Shown here: one piece after another, positions 60,080 to 64,000 of the stretch
Layout of the letters: the number at the start of each line of letters is the position of its first letter
How positions within the stretch are numbered: the first letter of the stretch is position 1
From: Acanthosepion pharaonis
Lineage: Eukaryota; Mollusca; Cephalopoda; Sepiida; Sepiidae
Length of the DNA stretch: 64,000 bases
Assembly: GCA_903632075.3 (NCBI GenBank)
Contig: CAHIKZ030005497.1
Span: 457,501 to 521,500, forward strand
Direction of reading: 5' to 3'
Translations under genes and position numbers: made by a program
The notes under the pieces: model-generated
Database searches by the model: none
Seen by the model: only the letters and a program-made list of their open reading frames with translations
What the model was told of the DNA's origin: nothing

Positions 60080-60372
60080 CATCATGACTACAAACAATCA
60101 AAGAAATAAACCCAAACCAACTATCAAAAGATCACTTAAAACCTTAAACATCCTTCACCAGCATCCGTTGTATTCGGACCAGCTTCTGCAGTGTGGAATC
60201 GTTCATTGTTAAATCTTCTGATAAACTAGCTCTCTGCGAGACCAACCATAATCTGTCAATCCTCTTCTGTGTCCTCTCGATTCGCGGTTACCTTCCTATC
60301 CCAAGAAAGGATTGGATTACCCACATGCATCGTCTGGGATTTTACGCACGTGGTCATCCCCCACTTGCTAGG

Positions 60373-60378
<6 letters not shown>

Positions 60379-60409
<31 letters not shown>
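60379..60409. repeat. (CT)n microsatellite inside LINE
   Basis: CT tract interrupting the endonuclease coding region. Confidence 0.9.
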
Positions 60410-61887
60410 AATCTCCAGACCATTCATATATGTGTCTCCCTCCCCAAATCTATGAGCTATCTCTTCTTTCTCTATCGCATCTCCCAAGACTGTGGTGTCT
60501 TCGATTGCATTCCCGATAACATAGACAAGACTATCTATCTACATCCATCCGCAAACATATTTGTGTTTGGTGACTTCAGTGCCACCCATACCAAATTGAT
60601 TAAACACTCTGTAACTGATCTTCCTGGCATAAAAAACCCCCCAAAAACTTAAGTTTTCAATCTCTCAGTCTCAAACACGAGTCGTTGAGTTTTCTACGCG
60701 TTTCCTCAGCAACCATGATTGTAAGGTTTCCGTTCTTGATCTCTGTTTTACTTCCTTCCCCGAGTCTTATCATGCCACGCAGCTCTGCCTTCTTGGCAAC
60801 TCTGATCATGTAATCATGTCTGTTTTTGTCTCATTCTACTCCTCCCCCAGTAAAGAACCTCCTACCAACAGAACATCTTTCTATTATCAACGAGCAGATT
60901 GGGACTCGTTCCGAGATTTCCTTCGTGATGACTCCTGGAATACAGTCTTTAACCTCCCCGTCCAAAAATGTGCGTCTGATGCCTCATCCTGAGTAAAAGC
61001 TGAAATCGAGGCTTTCCTCCCTACAAGAAAATATAAAGTGAAATCGTATTCAACCCCTTGGTTTTCAGCTGCTTCTGCAGAAGCTATTTCCCACAAGAAT
61101 CACTATTTCCGACTATACCGTAGAGACCTGTCTGATTACAACAGACGTCACATTGTCACTGCTCGTAACGAGTGCAAGAACGTCCTCGAAGAAGCAAAGT
61201 TACTCTTTGCCGAAAGAATGAATCAACGTATTGTGTCTCGCATGTTTGGTGCAAAAGATTATTGGCAGCTCGGAAAAGTGTGCTGAACACCATAAACCCT
61301 TAATACTTTATTCAACCAATTTAAGGTCCTTACCTTTTCAGCTGATAAGGCTGATTGCATTGATCGTAAGTTCTCATCCAATTCAACGCTAGACTCATCT
61401 GGTGTACACACACCGGACATTCCTCCTAGAACTGAGGCTCTACTGAGTGAAATGCACCTAACCCCAACGATGGTATTGGACATCATCTCTAAATTAGACT
61501 CCCATAAGGTTATTGGTTGGGACGGGATACTGGCTATAGGCCTGAAGAAATGTGTTCCTAAATTGGCTACTGTCCTCTCTAAACTTTATAACTACTGCCT
61601 CACCGACTCTTGCTTTTCAGCCTGCTGGAAGACCTCCGTTGTGCCTGCCTTTAAAAACTCTGGTGAACCCTTCTGACCCGTCTAACTACCGTCCTATCAG
61701 TCTCCTACCACTCTTTGGTTAAGTCTTCGAGGCTTTAATCAAAGCCGAAGTGACTAAATACCCTACTTCACATAATCTGCTCTCTGAGAAGCAATATGAT
61801 TTCTGCTTTGCCCGATCTACCACTGACGTGCTCACGGCCATAAATGAATTTGTATACCAAGCACTCAGCAATAATGGAAAATCTTGA

Positions 61888-61919
61888 GATGTCTAGAGCC
61901 ACGGCTCTAGACATCTCTA
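61888..61919. repeat. Perfect palindrome inside LINE RT
   Basis: GAGATGTCTAGAGCC and its reverse complement with a 2-bp spacer, just before the DISKAFNRVW motif. Part of the RT coding sequence appears duplicated in inverse at this point. Confidence 0.85.
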
Positions 61920-62945
61920 AAGCGTTTAATAGGGTTTGGCATGCTGGTCTTCTTGGGAAGCATCAGTGATACGGTATTACAGGATGATTATTTGACTTAA
62001 TACAATCTTTCCTGTCAAACCGTGAAATGAAGATCGTATTAAAAGGGTTCTCCTCCGGCTCCCTTATCGCAAACGCTCCTTCTTGTTCCTGATCTTCATC
62101 AATAACCTTCCCAATCTCATCAGTTCCCAAGTTCGCATCTTCGCGGAAGACTTACTATTTACTCCTGCCTCAATAGTAAACCTGGTATCGTCGAAAAAAC
62201 TAACCTGGCTGCTGATCTCGAAAAGGTCCTCCAATCTGTGGTTGACTTGGGCAGGAAATAGCTTGTAAAAAATGCCTTCAAAACGAAACTGCTCTACTTT
62301 ACCCACCACAGAAAACCCTTCTTGCCTCCCATCAGAATGACTGATTCCTAACTCCTTGAGAGCGCCTCGTTACGCCAGCTTGGTCGCATGCTGTCCACTG
62401 ATATGAGGTGAAATAAATACATTGAATCAATAGCATCATCTACGGCAAGGAAAGTTGGCTCTCTGTGTCGTGCGAGAAAGTTTTTTCTCGTCTGTCGATC
62501 CTTCAAATCTATAAATCAAAAAATCGTCGTTGCATGGAGTATTGCTGCCATAAATGGTCTTGTGCACCCGGTGGACGCCTCGAGGTCATTGACAAAATCC
62601 AGACACGAATATGCAAGATGATAGCATCTACTCTACATTCGCTATCCCACAGACGTGCTGTGACTTCCCTCTGTCTCTGTCTCTTCTGCAAATATTTCCA
62701 CGGCAAATGTTCCGACGAGCTACTTTCGCCGGTTCACAGACTACATGAATTTAAACGAACTACAAGGCTGCCATCTTGGTCCTAACGTTTCAATGTCAAA
62801 ACGATGAAATATAACCGTCTCTTCTTCACAAACACCTTCTTCTCCCGCACTTACCGTGTGTGGAGCTCTTTCTCGTTACTTGCTTCCTCGATGACTATAA
62901 TCTTCAAATATTCAAGTGTTATGTCAGTTGACATCTGACACTCTG

Positions 62946-63428
62946 AGCTTGTTCCTCGTCCTTGTCGGTATCCTTTCCTCAAACACGCCTCTTTACTCTT
63001 GTTCTTAATCCTCTGTAACCCCTTGCGTGCTAGTGGCACTCCCGCCTTGCTTAATCTGAATTGCCTTAAAAGAAAGAAAAAAATATTGATCCTTTTCAGT
63101 TGTTTAATCAGTTTCTTGATGTTGAGATGAAATCCGTCAAGAAAGGCGCCGTGTTTATTTTTTTTACTCAAGTACTTTCCACCTGTTCTAAGATCATCTT
63201 CAGTGATAAATATTTCGACAAAAATCCCGTTCCGTTGTCATAGTGATTTTTAAAAATCTCTTATAGTTATTTTAGAACTTCTAAAATTTTATCCGTTTTT
63301 GTTTTGCTATGCAATTTTTACAAAACAAGCGTTTCAATAAAAGGGAGCTGACAGGGAATTGGTAGAAAAATAAAATGGTATTAGTATATACAAATTATTA
63401 TCCACTTTAATATGTTGTTGATGTATTA

Positions 63429-63431
<3 letters not shown>
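62946..63431. other. LINE 3' UTR remnant and unclassified sequence
   Basis: 62946-63085 is probably the LINE 3' UTR, ending A-rich. The reverse strand near 63195-63230 has CACTGAAGATGATCTTAGAA and GTCGAAATATTTATC, recalling PLE-tail motifs, but no stem is evident. Confidence 0.4.
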
Positions 63432-63506
<75 letters not shown>

Positions 63507-63510
63507 ATAA
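63432..63510. repeat. (CT)n-(TA)n microsatellite
   Basis: CT tract switching to TA. Confidence 0.95.
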
Positions 63511-64000
63511 TTCGGACAAATTCTAATCAGATATCGATCCGAATCTGAGTGAGGGAGTAATAGGATAAAGAAAAATAGAAATTTCTTGGATTTTCGAAAG
63601 GACGCGACATCTTTCTTTGCATTCGCAACGCCATAGATTAATTATACTAACGTCTGTTTGCGCGTAAGATATCCTTGACACCAAAATGTTTTTCTCTCCA
63701 TATCTCTTTTCACGGAATTTTTACTTTGGGAAATATCTAAATAGCATTCTTATTATCAAAATGAGGGATAGTTAATATTAAAAGTGAATAAAAGAAATAT
63801 AAATGCATAAGGAAAATTAATTAAATCGGCTGGAACAAAATAAAAAAATTATAAAAAAAATAAATAAAAATAAATAAGTAAATAAGATATTAATTTCAGC
63901 GTTCAATCATTTCCAGTAATGATTTTCTTATCGATGCATAATTATAACCGAATGATGGAGTCTTTCGAGAGGACGAAACACGTTACAAAGAACTTTTCCA
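63511..64000. other. No recognised feature
   Basis: AT-rich; no gene or element recognised. Confidence 0.45.

Larger units (their letters stand above)
60080..62945 (+). pseudogene. Jockey-like LINE, endonuclease plus RT, mutated
   Basis: The most complete retrotransposon here. APE-type endonuclease: FVFGDFSATHTK (about 60560-60595) and NSDHV (about 60800). Linker: STPWFSAASAEAISHKNHYF and ECKNVLEEAKLLFAERM. RT: MVLDIISKLDSHKVIGWDGI, CFSACWKTSVVPAFKNSG, PSNYRPISLLPL, LDISKAFNRVWHAGL, YGITG, then IFAEDLL at the catalytic site (FAED, 62140-62151, where FADD is expected). C-terminus: MEYCCHKW, IDKIQTRICKM, SHRRAVTSLCLCLFCKYFHG and SRTYRVWSS. At least eight frameshifts or stops. (CT)n sits inside the endonuclease (60379-60409). 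Fragments of the same family are at 1.6, 21.3, 25.8, 35.7, 41.3 and 54.5 kb. Confidence 0.85.

Overview
This window is AT-rich, non-coding animal DNA. I recognise no host protein gene, no intact tRNA or rRNA gene and no CRISPR array. Nearly every identifiable segment is a decayed transposable element or a simple repeat. The mix fits a lophotrochozoan, and I would guess a cephalopod mollusc: very long (TA)n tracts, several tRNA-derived SINEs, many Penelope-like element (PLE) ends, jockey-type and R4/Dong-type LINEs, Tc1 and mariner relics, a Helitron and solo LTRs. That guess rests on the repeat repertoire only.

Layout. 1-7.9 kb: a jockey-like LINE tail, two tRNA-SINEs and one PLE-tailed SINE. 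7.9-13.6 kb: nested R4/Dong-like LINE fragments, a large inverted repeat made from them, and a complete non-autonomous Helitron. 14.3-25 kb: a PLE with a GIY-YIG endonuclease relic, palindromes of PLE 3' ends beside (TA)n, and a LINE fragment. 25.7-35 kb: a LINE, three mariner relics, a PLE with an open GIY-YIG frame and inverted tails, SINEs, and a solo LTR inserted in a minisatellite. 35-46 kb: LINE tails, a PLE reverse-transcriptase relic, a second solo LTR, and a tRNA-headed repeat carrying a canonical hammerhead ribozyme. 46-64 kb: microsatellites, a mariner relic, a PLE-tailed SINE with target-site duplications, a Tc1 element, a cluster of PLE palindromes, and the most complete jockey-like LINE.

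The most interesting theme is retroelement biology linked to PLEs. (1) A tRNA-Val-like head is joined to a textbook type I hammerhead at 46.0 kb. (2) A second SINE family (6.4 and 53.2 kb) has a tRNA-like head joined to about 170 bp homologous to the 3' end of the PLE at 37.6 kb, including a hammerhead-like core. (3) The 53 kb copy carries an extra inverted copy of its own tail inside a 12-bp target duplication. This is the same geometry as the PLE at 28.5-29.2 kb and several tail-tail palindromes. I infer that PLE machinery may mobilise this SINE. (4) Most PLE ends abut (TA)n tracts.

All coding remnants are broken or truncated, except a roughly 110-codon GIY-YIG segment at 28.65-28.98 kb. 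Boundaries of degenerate elements are approximate unless a duplication or terminal repeat fixes them.
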